Assembly (NCBI RefSeq): GCF_040548875.1
Contig: NZ_JBEPSJ010000001.1
Span: forward strand, 248,001-312,000
DNA from: Conyzicola nivalis_A
Lineage (GTDB): Bacteria; Actinomycetota; Actinomycetes; Actinomycetales; Microbacteriaceae
Direction of reading: 5' to 3'
Length of the DNA: 64,000 nucleotides
Made by a program: the position numbers and the translations under genes. The notes beneath the pieces are model-generated. The model did not search any database, was not told the DNA's origin, and worked only from the letters and a program-made list of their open reading frames with translations. Below, one piece after another: positions 41,954 through 50,836 of the stretch. The number at the start of each line of letters is the position of its first letter. Positions within the stretch are counted from its first letter, which is position 1.

Positions 41954-42748
41954 ATGAAGCGTTCCGTCTCCGCACACCTCGAACTCGACATCTCCGGGCG
42001 AACCGACATGGTCTTCTCGCTCGCGGTGAGCGCCAATTCGCTGTTCAACCGCGAGAACCTGTCGATCACGCTGAACGGCGAGCCGCAGCATCCGACGGAG
42101 CTCGTCGACCGCCACGGCACCCGGCTGCACCGCCTGATCGGCGAGGCGGGGCTCATGGTCGTCGACTACAGCGCCGAGGTCGCCGGCCGCTCGCTGCCGG
42201 CGCCGGTCGACGAGATCGACCTCGTCACCTACCTGCGGCCGAGCCGCTACTGCGAGTCCGACAGTCTGCTGCCGACCGCCCGCAGCGAGTTCGCGGGGCT
42301 CAGCGGCCACGCGCTGCTGACCGCGGTCACGCTCTGGGTCTGGGAGAAGCTGAGCTACGTGCCGGGATCCAGCCTGGTGACGGATGGCGCGGCGAGAACC
42401 CTCATGGCCCGCCGCGGGGTGTGCCGCGACTACGCCCACCTCGTGATCGCGTTACTGCGCGCCCTCGACGTTCCCGCCCGCATGGCGGCCGTCTACGCTC
42501 CGGGGCTCAGCCCGATGGACTTCCACGCCGTCGCCGAGGCGCACATCGACGGGCAGTGGTGGGTCGTCGACGCCACCCGCCTCGCCCCGCGCCAGAGCCT
42601 GCTGCGCATCTCGACCGGGCGCGACGCGGCAGACATCGCGTTCCTCACCAACCACTGGGCGAACCTCACGCTCACCCGGCTGGAGGTGCTCGCGGTCGCC
42701 GACGTGCTGCCGGTCGACGACGGCCAGCAGCTGCTGCAGCTCGGCTGA
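41954..42748 (+). CDS. Transglutaminase-like cysteine-protease-fold protein
   Basis: The 264-residue protein has a beta-rich N-terminal domain and a transglutaminase-like core with the triad in RRGVCRDYAHLVIALLRALDVPAR (Cys about 157), DFHAVAEAHIDGQWWVVDAT (His and Asp). Bacterial members act as proteases or amidases; some lie with peptide-ligase genes, but none is seen here. Cytoplasmic by lack of a signal. Confidence 0.87.
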   Translation: MKRSVSAHLELDISGRTDMVFSLAVSANSLFNRENLSITLNGEPQHPTELVDRHGTRLHRLIGEAGLMVVDYSAEVAGRSLPAPVDEIDLVTYLRPSRYCESDSLLPTARSEFAGLSGHALLTAVTLWVWEKLSYVPGSSLVTDGAARTLMARRGVCRDYAHLVIALLRALDVPARMAAVYAPGLSPMDFHAVAEAHIDGQWWVVDATRLAPRQSLLRISTGRDAADIAFLTNHWANLTLTRLEVLAVADVLPVDDGQQLLQLG

Positions 42749-42756
42749 TCCGGCGC

Positions 42757-42828
42757 GGCTCGAGCCGGCCGTCCGGGCGCTACTCGAGCCGGCCGTCCGG
42801 GCGCTACTCGAGCCGGCCGGCCGGGCGC
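42757..42828. repeat. Three 24-bp tandem repeats
   Basis: The unit TACTCGAGCCGGCCGTCCGGGCGC is repeated three times, the first with a changed start. It lies between convergent genes, and the reverse-strand lipoprotein stop (TAG) begins at the edge of the last unit. Confidence 0.88.
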
Positions 42829-43433
42829 TACTGGCCGAGTCCGGCGATGGCGGCCACGACGACCGGCTGCGCGTCGCCCGGCTCGAAGAACGAGGCAGAC
42901 GCGGCAGAGATCCAGTACGGGCCGGCGAACGCCTGCGCCTGTCCGACGCCCTGGGCCAGCTCGAAGTAGCCCTCGACCTTCGTCGGGTCGCCGTAGGTGG
43001 GCACCGAGTTGCTCGACGTGACGAACGCATTCTTCAACTCGGTGAGCCTGTCGGCCGGGAGGTTCGCCACGGCGACCTCGACGATCTCGCCGCTCGTCTG
43101 GTTGATCCAGGCGCAGGCGAGCCCGTCGACTCCGACGATGTCGGCGGCCTCGGTGCCCGCGGCGGGCTTGTAGCTCTCGCTCAGGCCGAAGTTGGGGTTG
43201 TAGTCGTACATCGCCTGCGGGCTGATGAGCGTGTTGCAGTCGATCGTCACCGGGGTGCCGACCGGGGCGGCGGTGGCGCTGGCCGTGGGCTCGGGCGTCT
43301 GGCTCGGCGCGGACGTCGGCGTCGTAGTCGCATCGGGCGTCGCGGCGGTCTCAGGAGCGCAGGCCGTGACGGCTGCGGCGACCACTCCGGCAAGGGCGAG
43401 GGCGGTGATGACGCGCGAGGCGGATGCAGACAT
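42828..43433 (-). CDS. Secreted lipoprotein with S/T/P-rich linker
   Basis: The 201-residue protein has a lipoprotein signal (ALALAGVVAAAVTAC, Cys at about 25). A linker rich in A, T, P and S (about 27-58) and a compact domain with two Cys (DCNTL, LACAWINQTSGEIVEVAVANL) follow, resembling DUF3558-type lipoproteins. It is likely held on the outer membrane face. Divergent from argS. Its last codons derive from the 24-bp repeat. Confidence 0.7.
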   Translation of the reverse strand: MSASASRVITALALAGVVAAAVTACAPETAATPDATTTPTSAPSQTPEPTASATAAPVGTPVTIDCNTLISPQAMYDYNPNFGLSESYKPAAGTEAADIVGVDGLACAWINQTSGEIVEVAVANLPADRLTELKNAFVTSSNSVPTYGDPTKVEGYFELAQGVGQAQAFAGPYWISAASASFFEPGDAQPVVVAAIAGLGQ

Positions 43434-43518
43434 GGGAACATTCTCACCCACGCACACCGGCTTCTCGCACCACCCCGCGCGATCGCGCGGGCCGCGCGCG
43501 AGGATAAGCTTGGAAATC

Positions 43519-45177
43519 GTGAATCCCGCTGACCTCTCCGCCTCCCTGCTCACCATCGTCAACTCCGTGGTGGCCGGCCGCGGAGGCCAGCCGGTCGGCA
43601 TCGCCGACGTCGCGCTCGAGCGCCCGAAGAACCGCGACCACGGCGACTGGGCGTCGAACATCGCGATGAAGATCGCCAAGGCGCTGGGAGCCAACCCACG
43701 AGAGCTCGCCACCGAGATCGCCACCGCCCTCGAGAGTGTCGACGGCGTGGCATCCGTCGACGTCGCCGGCCCCGGGTTCATCAACATCACCCTGGATGCC
43801 GCGGCCGCCGGCGCCCTCGCGAAGACCATCGTCGACACCGTTGACAGCTACGGGCACAACGACTCGCTCGCGGGCCAGACCATCAACCTCGAGTTCGTCT
43901 CTGCCAACCCCACCGGCCCGCTGCACATCGGGCACACCCGCTGGGCGGCGCTCGGCGACTCGCTCTCCCGCGTGCTCAAGGCCAGCGGAGCGACCCTCGT
44001 CAGCGAGTTCTACATCAACGACGCCGGCAACCAGATGGACAACTTCGGCGCCTCGATTCTCGCCGCAGCGAAGGGCCTGCCGACGCCGGAGAACGGCTAC
44101 CCAGGCGAGTACATCACCGAGCTGTCGACCCGCGTGCTCGAGCTCGTGCCGACACTGCTCGAGATGCCCGACGACGAGGCGCTCGCCAACGCCCGCGAGA
44201 CCGGCTACCAGCTGCAGCTCACCGAGATCAAGGAGTCGCTCGCCCGCTTCAACGTGCACTTCGACGTGTGGTTCAGCGAACGCGAGCTGCACGCCCTCGA
44301 CCCCGCCACGGGCGTCAGCGGCATCGACTCGGCGATCGAGCGCCTGCGCGCGCAGGGCCACGTCTACGACGCCGACGACGCCGTCTGGGTGAAGACGACC
44401 GACTTCGGTGACGACAAAGACCGCGTCATCCGCCGCGGAAACGGCATCTTCACCTACTTCGCCGCCGACGCCGCCTACTACCTGAGCAAGGGCGACCGCG
44501 GCTACGCACACAAGATCTACCTGCTCGGCGCCGACCACCACGGCTACGTGCACCGCCTCAAGGCCCTCGCCGGCTCGGCCGGAGACGACCCCGAGAAGGA
44601 CATCGAGGTGCTCATCGGCCAGCTCGTGAGCATCAACGGCGCCAAGCTGTCGAAGCGCGCGGGCAACATCATCGAGCTCAACGACCTGCAGTCCTGGCTC
44701 GGCACCGACGCGCTGCGCTACTCGCTCGGCCGCTACCCGGCCGACTCGCCTCTCACGCTCGACCCCGAGATCCTGCAGAAGCGCACCAACGACAACCCCG
44801 TCTTCTACGTGCAGTACGCCCACGCGCGCACCCACTCCGTGGCGCGCAACGCCGCCGACTCCGGGGTCACCCGCGACGCCTTCGACGCCGCACTGCTCAC
44901 GCACGAGACCGAGAGCATCCTGCTCGGCACCCTCGCCGAGTTCCCGCGCATCGTGCGCCAGGCCGCCGAGCTGCGCGAGCCGCACCGCGTCGCCCGCTAC
45001 GCCGAGGAACTCGCCGGCGCCTACCACCGCTGGTACGACAACTGCCGCGTCACCCCCATGGGCGACGAGGAGGTCACCGACGTGCATCGCACCCGGCTGT
45101 GGCTGAACGACGCTACCGGTATTGTTCTGCGCAACGCCCTCGCCCTGCTCGGGGTGAGCGCCCCGGAACGGATGTAG
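43519..45177 (+). CDS. argS: Arginyl-tRNA synthetase
   Basis: The 552-residue class I synthetase has the HIGH motif in PLHIGHTRWAALGDSL (about 134-149), the KMSKS equivalent AKLSKRAGNI (about 375) and a C-terminal anticodon-binding domain with HARTHSVARN. It charges tRNA-Arg, including the CCG isoacceptor at 41024. GTG 43519 follows GGAAATC; upstream codons would overlap the divergent lipoprotein gene. The stop is directly followed by the LmeA-like gene's ATG. Confidence 0.95.
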   Translation: MNPADLSASLLTIVNSVVAGRGGQPVGIADVALERPKNRDHGDWASNIAMKIAKALGANPRELATEIATALESVDGVASVDVAGPGFINITLDAAAAGALAKTIVDTVDSYGHNDSLAGQTINLEFVSANPTGPLHIGHTRWAALGDSLSRVLKASGATLVSEFYINDAGNQMDNFGASILAAAKGLPTPENGYPGEYITELSTRVLELVPTLLEMPDDEALANARETGYQLQLTEIKESLARFNVHFDVWFSERELHALDPATGVSGIDSAIERLRAQGHVYDADDAVWVKTTDFGDDKDRVIRRGNGIFTYFAADAAYYLSKGDRGYAHKIYLLGADHHGYVHRLKALAGSAGDDPEKDIEVLIGQLVSINGAKLSKRAGNIIELNDLQSWLGTDALRYSLGRYPADSPLTLDPEILQKRTNDNPVFYVQYAHARTHSVARNAADSGVTRDAFDAALLTHETESILLGTLAEFPRIVRQAAELREPHRVARYAEELAGAYHRWYDNCRVTPMGDEEVTDVHRTRLWLNDATGIVLRNALALLGVSAPERM

Positions 45178-45987
45178 ATGACCACCGCCGACACCCTGCC
45201 GCTCGCCCCGCTGCCCGAGACGCCGAAGAAGCGCCGCCGCTACATCGGCTGGGCGATCGCGGCGGGTGTGCTCGTCGTCGTGGTGGTGATCGGCGCGTTC
45301 GTGGCCGAGAGCGTGGCGCGCGGCATCGCCACCGACCGGATCCACGACGAGCTCGTCACCGGGCTCGCGCTCGAGGCCGACCACCCCATGAACATCGATC
45401 TCGGCGGCGGGTCGCTCATCGTGCAGGGCCTCGCGGGCACCGTCGACTCGGTGCACATCGCCATCGACGACGTGCCGCTCGGTGACATCGTCGGCGACAT
45501 CGCGCTCACGGCGACCGGCATCCCGATCGACATGGACAAGCCGGTCGCCACCGTCGACGCCACAGTCACCGTCGACGCCGCGAACGTCGAGAAGCTCGCC
45601 GGATCCGTCGAGGGCGTCGCTCTCGACTCGGTCACCCTCGGCGACGGAGTGATCGAGGTCGCCGCCACCCTCGAGGCGCTCGTCTTCTCGATCCCGGTGT
45701 CGGCCACGGTGGCCCCGTCGGCGGCCGACGGCCAGCTCGTGCTCGCGCCGCAGTCGATCACCATCAACGGCACCTCGACGGGCGTCGACGAACTGCGCGA
45801 CGGACCGCTCGGATCTCTCGCGGGCGGCCTCTTCGGGCAGCAGTCGATCTGCATCGCCCAGTACCTTCCCGCGATCCTCACGCTCGAGGGGGTCGACGTC
45901 ACGGAGACCGCCGTGGTTCTCGACTTCTCCGGCGACGGCGCGGTGCTCGGAGCCGACGATCTCGCGGCCAAGGGGACCTGCCACTGA
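45178..45987 (+). CDS. LmeA-like (DUF2993) membrane-anchored lipid-binding protein, first copy
   Basis: The 269-residue protein has one N-terminal transmembrane helix (about 22-46). A DUF2993 domain follows (MNIDLGGGSLIVQGLAGTVDSVHIAIDDVPLGDIVGDIALTATGIPID). Related LmeA proteins bind phospholipids in the mycobacterial envelope. It begins one base after the argS stop, so translation is coupled. A paralogue follows 45 bp later. C-terminal cysteines (QSICIAQYL, KGTCH) are conserved between the two. Confidence 0.82.
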   Translation: MTTADTLPLAPLPETPKKRRRYIGWAIAAGVLVVVVVIGAFVAESVARGIATDRIHDELVTGLALEADHPMNIDLGGGSLIVQGLAGTVDSVHIAIDDVPLGDIVGDIALTATGIPIDMDKPVATVDATVTVDAANVEKLAGSVEGVALDSVTLGDGVIEVAATLEALVFSIPVSATVAPSAADGQLVLAPQSITINGTSTGVDELRDGPLGSLAGGLFGQQSICIAQYLPAILTLEGVDVTETAVVLDFSGDGAVLGADDLAAKGTCH

Positions 45988-46032
45988 CCCTCGCCGAAAT
46001 ATTGCTCAGGTGAACTGGGCGGAGGTTAGGCT

Positions 46033-46848
46033 GTGTCTGTGGGCAGCGAATCAGGAATCCAGTGGACCTCGATCGACGCGCCCAAGACCATCCCGCCGCG
46101 TTTCCGCTGGATCGGCTGGCTCGTCATCCTCGGCATCTTCGGTGCGCTCGTCACCTTCGCCCTGATCGAGGGCGACAAGATCGTGCGTGACGTCGCCGGG
46201 GGAGTCGTTCGTTCGGGCGTCGTCGCCGCGCTCGACCTGCCAGACACGCAGAAGGTCGACGTCGACCTCGGCGGCGGGCTGCTCGTGTTCCAGGCGATCA
46301 CCGGCAAACTCGACTCGGTCGACGTGACCGTGCCCGACGTCGCCTTCGGAGAGGCGGTCGGCACGCTCGCGCTCACCGTCACCGAGGTGCCCCTCGACCC
46401 TGGCAAGCCCGTGGGCACCCTCACCGCCGACGTGCTCATCGACGAGGCCAACCTCGCCAAGTACGCCGCGTACCTCAGCGGGGTGCCGCTCACCAGCGTG
46501 GTGCTCGCCGACCAGTTCGCCACCGTCGGAGCCGACCTCGCCGGGGTGCCCGTCACCGTCTCGCTCGCACCGAGCGTCGCCACGGGCGCGGTCGTCTTCA
46601 CGCCGGCCGCGGTGACCGCGGGCGGAGTCGCCGCCAGCGTCGAGGAGATCGCCGCCGGCCCGCTGGCGCCGCTGGCCGCGCCCATGCTCGCCTCACGACC
46701 GCTGTGCGTCGCGCAGTACCTGCCGAAGGCGCTCACCGTGACCGGCGCCGCAGTCACCGGCAAGAACCTCGTCATAACCGCGACCGGCGCCGACGTCGGA
46801 CTCGCCTCGCTCGGCACCAAGGGCACGTGCGAACCGCCCGTCGCCTAG
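46033..46848 (+). CDS. LmeA-like (DUF2993) protein, second copy
   Basis: GGAGG lies 7 bases before GTG 46033. The 271-residue protein has one N-terminal helix (about 26-47) and the same beta domain as the previous gene (VDVDLGGGLLVFQAITGKLDSVDVTVPDVAFGEAVGTLALTVTEVPLD), ending with RPLCVAQYLPKALTV and KGTCEPP. The pair probably arose by tandem duplication and acts in envelope lipid handling. Confidence 0.82.
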   Translation: MSVGSESGIQWTSIDAPKTIPPRFRWIGWLVILGIFGALVTFALIEGDKIVRDVAGGVVRSGVVAALDLPDTQKVDVDLGGGLLVFQAITGKLDSVDVTVPDVAFGEAVGTLALTVTEVPLDPGKPVGTLTADVLIDEANLAKYAAYLSGVPLTSVVLADQFATVGADLAGVPVTVSLAPSVATGAVVFTPAAVTAGGVAASVEEIAAGPLAPLAAPMLASRPLCVAQYLPKALTVTGAAVTGKNLVITATGADVGLASLGTKGTCEPPVA

Positions 46849-46863
46849 CCCGATAAGATAAGA

Positions 46864-46921
46864 CCGGCTTCAGGGACCAAGCCGGGTTCGCTCGCCTCAC
46901 TCAACAATAAATTCCGTGAGG
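46864..46921 (+). promoter_or_regulatory. lysA leader with two hairpins, one covering the ribosome site
   Basis: CCGGCTT (46864) pairs with AAGCCGG (46879). CCTCAC (46895-46900) pairs with GTGAGG (46916-46921), and the latter is the only ribosome-site-like sequence before the lysA GTG. Sequestration of the site could tune translation. Confidence 0.45.
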
Positions 46922-46928
46922 TATATCC

Positions 46929-48410
46929 GTGTCTTCTCCCAACCCGCTCGCCCCCTCGTGGCTTGAGCTCCCCGCCGACGCCAACGCCCTCCCCGCATCT
47001 GTGTGGTCGCACAACGCAGAACGCTCGACCGACGGCGAACTCCTGATCGCCGGCGTCGGCGCCGAGAACCTCGCCGCCGAATTCGGCACACCGCTCTACG
47101 TCGTCGACGAGGCCGACGTGCGCGACCGTGCCCGCGGCATCCGCGACTCCTTCGACCGTGAGTTCGCGCGGGTCGGAACCACCGTGAAGGTCTACTACGC
47201 GGGCAAGGCGTTCCTCTCCACCCAGGTCGCAGCGTGGATGATCGACGACGGGCTCAACATCGACGTCTGCAGCGGCGGCGAGCTCGCCGTCGCCCTCGCC
47301 GGGGGAGCGCCCGCCGCGCGCCTCGGTCTCCACGGAAACAACAAGAGCCTCGGCGAGATCGACCGCGCCGTGAGCGTCGGTCTCGGAGCGATCGTGCTCG
47401 ACAGCCTCATCGAGATCGAGAGAGTGGCGGATGCCGCGGCTCGCCATTCCCGCGTGCAGGGTGTGCGCCTCCGCGTCAACAGCGGCGTGCACGCGAGCAC
47501 CCACGAGTACCTGGCCACCGCCCGCGAAGACCAGAAGTTCGGCATCCCGCTCGCCGACGTGCCCGCGACCGTCGCGCTGATCCGAGCGCGGCCCGAGCTC
47601 GAGTTCCTCGGCCTGCACTCGCACATCGGCTCGCAGATCTTCGAGAGCGACGGCTTCGCCGAGGCGGCCAGGCGGCTGTTCGCGGTGCACGTCGAGCTGC
47701 TCGCCGATGGCCCGGTGCCCGAGCTCAACCTCGGCGGCGGCTTCGGCATCGCCTACACCAGCGCCGACGTCGCGCTGCCGATCGACGTGCTCGCGGCGAA
47801 CCTCGCCGACGCCGTCGCCGGGCTCGCGGCGGAGTTCGGCGTCGACGTGCCGGTCATCGCGATCGAGCCGGGGCGCTCGATCATCGGACCTTCGACGACG
47901 ACTCTCTACACGGTGGGCACGATCAAAGATGTGCTCGTCAGCACGGTCCCTGAGCCTGTCGAAAGGCCTGAGTCCGTCGAAGGGCCTGAGTCCGTCGAAC
48001 GGCCGGGCGCTTCGACAAGCTCAGCGACCGGGGCCGTGCGCAAGTACGTCTCCGTCGACGGGGGCATGAGCGACAACATCCGCCCCGCCCTGTACGCCGC
48101 CGACTACTCGGCCCGCATCGCCAACCGCTCGTCCGACGCCGACGCGGCCCTCGTGCGCGTCGCGGGCAAGCACTGCGAGAGCGGCGACATCGTCGTTCAC
48201 GCCGACTACCTCCCCGGCGACGTCGCGCCCGGCGACCTCCTCGCCGTGCCGGCGACCGGCGCCTACGGCTGGGCCATGGCGAGCAACTACAACTATCTCG
48301 GCCGTGCCCCCGTCGTCGCAGTGCGCGACGGCGTGGCGCGCATCATCGTCCGCGGCGAGACCGAGGCGGATCTACTCAGCAGGGATGCTGGATTGGAAAA
48401 CAACGCATGA
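46929..48410 (+). CDS. lysA: Diaminopimelate decarboxylase
   Basis: The 493-residue PLP enzyme has VKVYYAGKAFLSTQVAAW (Lys at about 92 for PLP), FLGLHSHIGSQIF, LNLGGGFGIAY, AIEPGRSIIGP and YVSVDGGMSDNIRPALY. It makes lysine from meso-DAP. It is longer than typical (about 420-450 residues), partly because residues 339-367 derive from a palindromic repeat inserted before the strand leading to VSVDGGMSDN. The stop overlaps the hom start by 4 bp. Confidence 0.95.
   Translation: MSSPNPLAPSWLELPADANALPASVWSHNAERSTDGELLIAGVGAENLAAEFGTPLYVVDEADVRDRARGIRDSFDREFARVGTTVKVYYAGKAFLSTQVAAWMIDDGLNIDVCSGGELAVALAGGAPAARLGLHGNNKSLGEIDRAVSVGLGAIVLDSLIEIERVADAAARHSRVQGVRLRVNSGVHASTHEYLATAREDQKFGIPLADVPATVALIRARPELEFLGLHSHIGSQIFESDGFAEAARRLFAVHVELLADGPVPELNLGGGFGIAYTSADVALPIDVLAANLADAVAGLAAEFGVDVPVIAIEPGRSIIGPSTTTLYTVGTIKDVLVSTVPEPVERPESVEGPESVERPGASTSSATGAVRKYVSVDGGMSDNIRPALYAADYSARIANRSSDADAALVRVAGKHCESGDIVVHADYLPGDVAPGDLLAVPATGAYGWAMASNYNYLGRAPVVAVRDGVARIIVRGETEADLLSRDAGLENNA
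47945..48030. repeat. In-frame palindromic repeat inside lysA
   Basis: GGTCCCTGAGCCTGTCGAA, then two TGAGTCCGTCGAA units, then the inverted CTTCGACAAGCTCAGCGACC form a hairpin within the coding region. It encodes V-P-E-P-V-E, P-E-S-V-E twice and S-T-S-S-A-T. Confidence 0.92.
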
Positions 48411-49741
48411 TCGAGTACCGCAACCTCCGAGTCGCCCTCTTGGGCGGCGGCAGCGTCGGCGCCCAGGTCGCCGCGCTGCTGCTCGAGCACGGCGAAGAGC
48501 TCGCCAACCGCTCGGGCGCGGGCCTCGAGCTCGTCGGGGTCGCCGTGCGCGACATCGACGCAGAGCGCACCCCGGCCATCCCCAAGCACCTGCTCACGAC
48601 CGACGCGGAGAGCCTCATCCTCGGCGCCGACATCGTCGTCGAGCTCATGGGCGGCCTCGAGCCGGCGCGCAGCTACATCCTGCAGGCCATCAACTCCGGC
48701 GCCGACGTCATCACCGCCAACAAGGCGCTGCTCGCCACCCACGGCCCGGAGCTGTTCGAGGCGGCCGAGCAGGTGGGCGCCCAGCTCTACTACGAGGCGG
48801 CCGTCGGCGGCGCGATCCCGATCATCCGCCCGCTGCGTGACAGCCTCGCCGGCGACCGGGTCACGCGCATCCTCGGCATCGTCAACGGAACGACCAACTT
48901 CATCCTCGACCGCATGGACGTGAACGGCGACACGCTCGACGACGCGCTCGCCATCGCGACCGAGCTCGGTTACGCGGAGGCCGACCCCACGGCCGACATC
49001 GGCGGCTACGACGCGGCGCAGAAGGCCGCGATCCTCGCGAGCCTCGCCTTCCACACCACCGTGCCGCTCGAGTCGGTGCACCGCGAGGGCATCACCGAGG
49101 TCACCGCCGAGCAGGTCGACGCCGCCCGCAAGGCCGGCTACGTCGTGAAGCTGCTCGCCATCTGCGAGCGCATCGCCATCACGGGCGACGACGGCGTGGA
49201 GACGGGGGAGTACGGCGTCTCCGCGCGAGTGCATCCCGCGCTCATCCCCGTGGCGCATCCGCTCGCCGCGGTCCACGGTGCGAACAACGCCGTCTTCGTT
49301 CAGGCAGAGGCCGCGGGCAGCCTGATGTTCTACGGCGCGGGCGCCGGCGGCATCGAGACCGCGTCGGCCGTGCTCGGCGACCTCGTCTCCGCCGCCCGCC
49401 GCCACGTCATCGGCGGCCCCGGCATTGCCGAGTCGACCCACGCCACCATCGCGGTACTGCCCATGTCGAGCGTGCGCACCCGGTACCAGATCACCCTCAC
49501 CGTGGTCGACCAGCCCGGCGTGCTCGCCACGATCGCGAGCCTGTTCAGCGACCACGGCGTCTCGGTCGAGGCCGTGTCACAATCCGTAAGCGACGGTAAG
49601 AGCGACTCTCTTCCCACCGCTACCCTTGTAATCGTCACCCACGAGGCAACCGAGTCGTCACTCGCAACAACAGTCGCGTCACTCGCAAGCAACGACGTCG
49701 TGAGTGCCGTGGTTTCCGTACTGAGAGTAGAGGGACTGTAA
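48407..49741 (+). CDS. hom: Homoserine dehydrogenase
   Basis: The 444-residue protein has an N-terminal Rossmann motif (VALLGGGSVGAQVA), VITANKALLATHG, VGGAIPIIRPLRDSLAGD, GIVNGTTNFIL and the GYAEADPTADIGGYDAAQKAAILASLAF signature. A C-terminal ACT domain (about 365-440, ITLTVVDQPGVLATIASLFSDHGVSVEA) likely senses threonine. It reduces aspartate semialdehyde to homoserine. Overlaps lysA by 4 bp and abuts thrC. Confidence 0.96.
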   Translation: MIEYRNLRVALLGGGSVGAQVAALLLEHGEELANRSGAGLELVGVAVRDIDAERTPAIPKHLLTTDAESLILGADIVVELMGGLEPARSYILQAINSGADVITANKALLATHGPELFEAAEQVGAQLYYEAAVGGAIPIIRPLRDSLAGDRVTRILGIVNGTTNFILDRMDVNGDTLDDALAIATELGYAEADPTADIGGYDAAQKAAILASLAFHTTVPLESVHREGITEVTAEQVDAARKAGYVVKLLAICERIAITGDDGVETGEYGVSARVHPALIPVAHPLAAVHGANNAVFVQAEAAGSLMFYGAGAGGIETASAVLGDLVSAARRHVIGGPGIAESTHATIAVLPMSSVRTRYQITLTVVDQPGVLATIASLFSDHGVSVEAVSQSVSDGKSDSLPTATLVIVTHEATESSLATTVASLASNDVVSAVVSVLRVEGL

Positions 49742-50836
49742 GTGCCAAACAGCAAGGTGATCAGCCGCCAGTGGCGTGGAGTGCTCAACGAGTACCGCGA
49801 CCGCCTCGACATCACGGATGCCACGCCCGTCGTCACCCTCGGAGAGGGAGGCACCCCGCTGCTGCCCGCTCCCGCGCTCTCAGCCCGCACCGGCGCGACC
49901 GTCTGGGTCAAGTACGAGGGCATGAACCCGACCGGCTCCTTCAAGGACCGCGGCATGACCATGGCCATCTCGAAGGCGATCGAGCACGGCGCCAAGGCCG
50001 TCATCTGCGCCTCCACCGGCAACACGTCCGCCTCGGCCGCCGCCTACGCCACCCACGCCGGCATCAAGGCCGTCGTGCTCGTGCCGGAGGGCAAGATCGC
50101 GCTCGGCAAGCTCAGCCAGGCCATCGCGCACAACGCCGAGCTGCTGCAGGTTCAGGGCAACTTCGACGACTGCCTCGACATCGCCCGCGACCTGTCGGCC
50201 AACTACCCGGTGCACCTCGTCAACTCGGTGAACCCCGACCGCATCAACGGCCAGAAGACCGCGGCCTACGAGGTCGTCGAGGTGCTCGAAGACGCGCCCG
50301 ACATCCACATCCTCCCCGTCGGCAACGCCGGCAACTACACCGCGTACTCGCGCGGCTACGCAGAAGAGCTCGAGCGCGGCGCCACCACGAAGCTCCCGCG
50401 CATGTTCGGCTTCCAGGCCTCAGGGTCCGCGCCCATCGTCGTCGGCCACGTCGTCAAGCACCCCGAGACGATCGCCAGCGCGATCCGCATCGGCAACCCC
50501 GCATCGTGGGACCTCGCCATCGCGGCGCGCGAGGCCACCGACGGCTACTTCGGCGCCATCGACGACGACAAGATCCTCGAGGCGTACCGCATCCTCGCCG
50601 GCGAGGTCGGCATCTTCGTCGAGCCCGCCTCGGCGATCAGCGTCGCCGGGCTGCTGGAGCGGGCCGACGCCGGCCAGATCCCCAAGGGCTCAACGGTCGT
50701 CCTGACCGTCACCGGCCACGGCCTCAAAGACCCGCAGTGGGCGCTCAAGACCGCCACGGGCGACGAGATCACCCCCACGATCGTGCCCGTCGACACGACG
50801 GCCATCGCCGAAGTGCTCGGACTGAGCAAGGCATGA
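49742..50836 (+). CDS. thrC: Threonine synthase
   Basis: The 364-residue PLP enzyme has KYEGMNPTGSFKDRGMTMAI (Lys at about 66), ICASTGNTSASAAAYA and ILPVGNAGNYTAY, as in ThrC of the short actinobacterial type. It converts phosphohomoserine to threonine. The GTG start directly follows the hom stop, and its TGA overlaps the thrB ATG. Confidence 0.96.
   Translation: MPNSKVISRQWRGVLNEYRDRLDITDATPVVTLGEGGTPLLPAPALSARTGATVWVKYEGMNPTGSFKDRGMTMAISKAIEHGAKAVICASTGNTSASAAAYATHAGIKAVVLVPEGKIALGKLSQAIAHNAELLQVQGNFDDCLDIARDLSANYPVHLVNSVNPDRINGQKTAAYEVVEVLEDAPDIHILPVGNAGNYTAYSRGYAEELERGATTKLPRMFGFQASGSAPIVVGHVVKHPETIASAIRIGNPASWDLAIAAREATDGYFGAIDDDKILEAYRILAGEVGIFVEPASAISVAGLLERADAGQIPKGSTVVLTVTGHGLKDPQWALKTATGDEITPTIVPVDTTAIAEVLGLSKA

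Noticed and set aside
43444..45984. A reading frame of about 846 codons on the minus strand opposite argS
   Set aside because: Its composition (long R/D/E/G/V strings without domains) is the mirror of high-GC third positions in argS and the LmeA-like gene, both well supported on the + strand.
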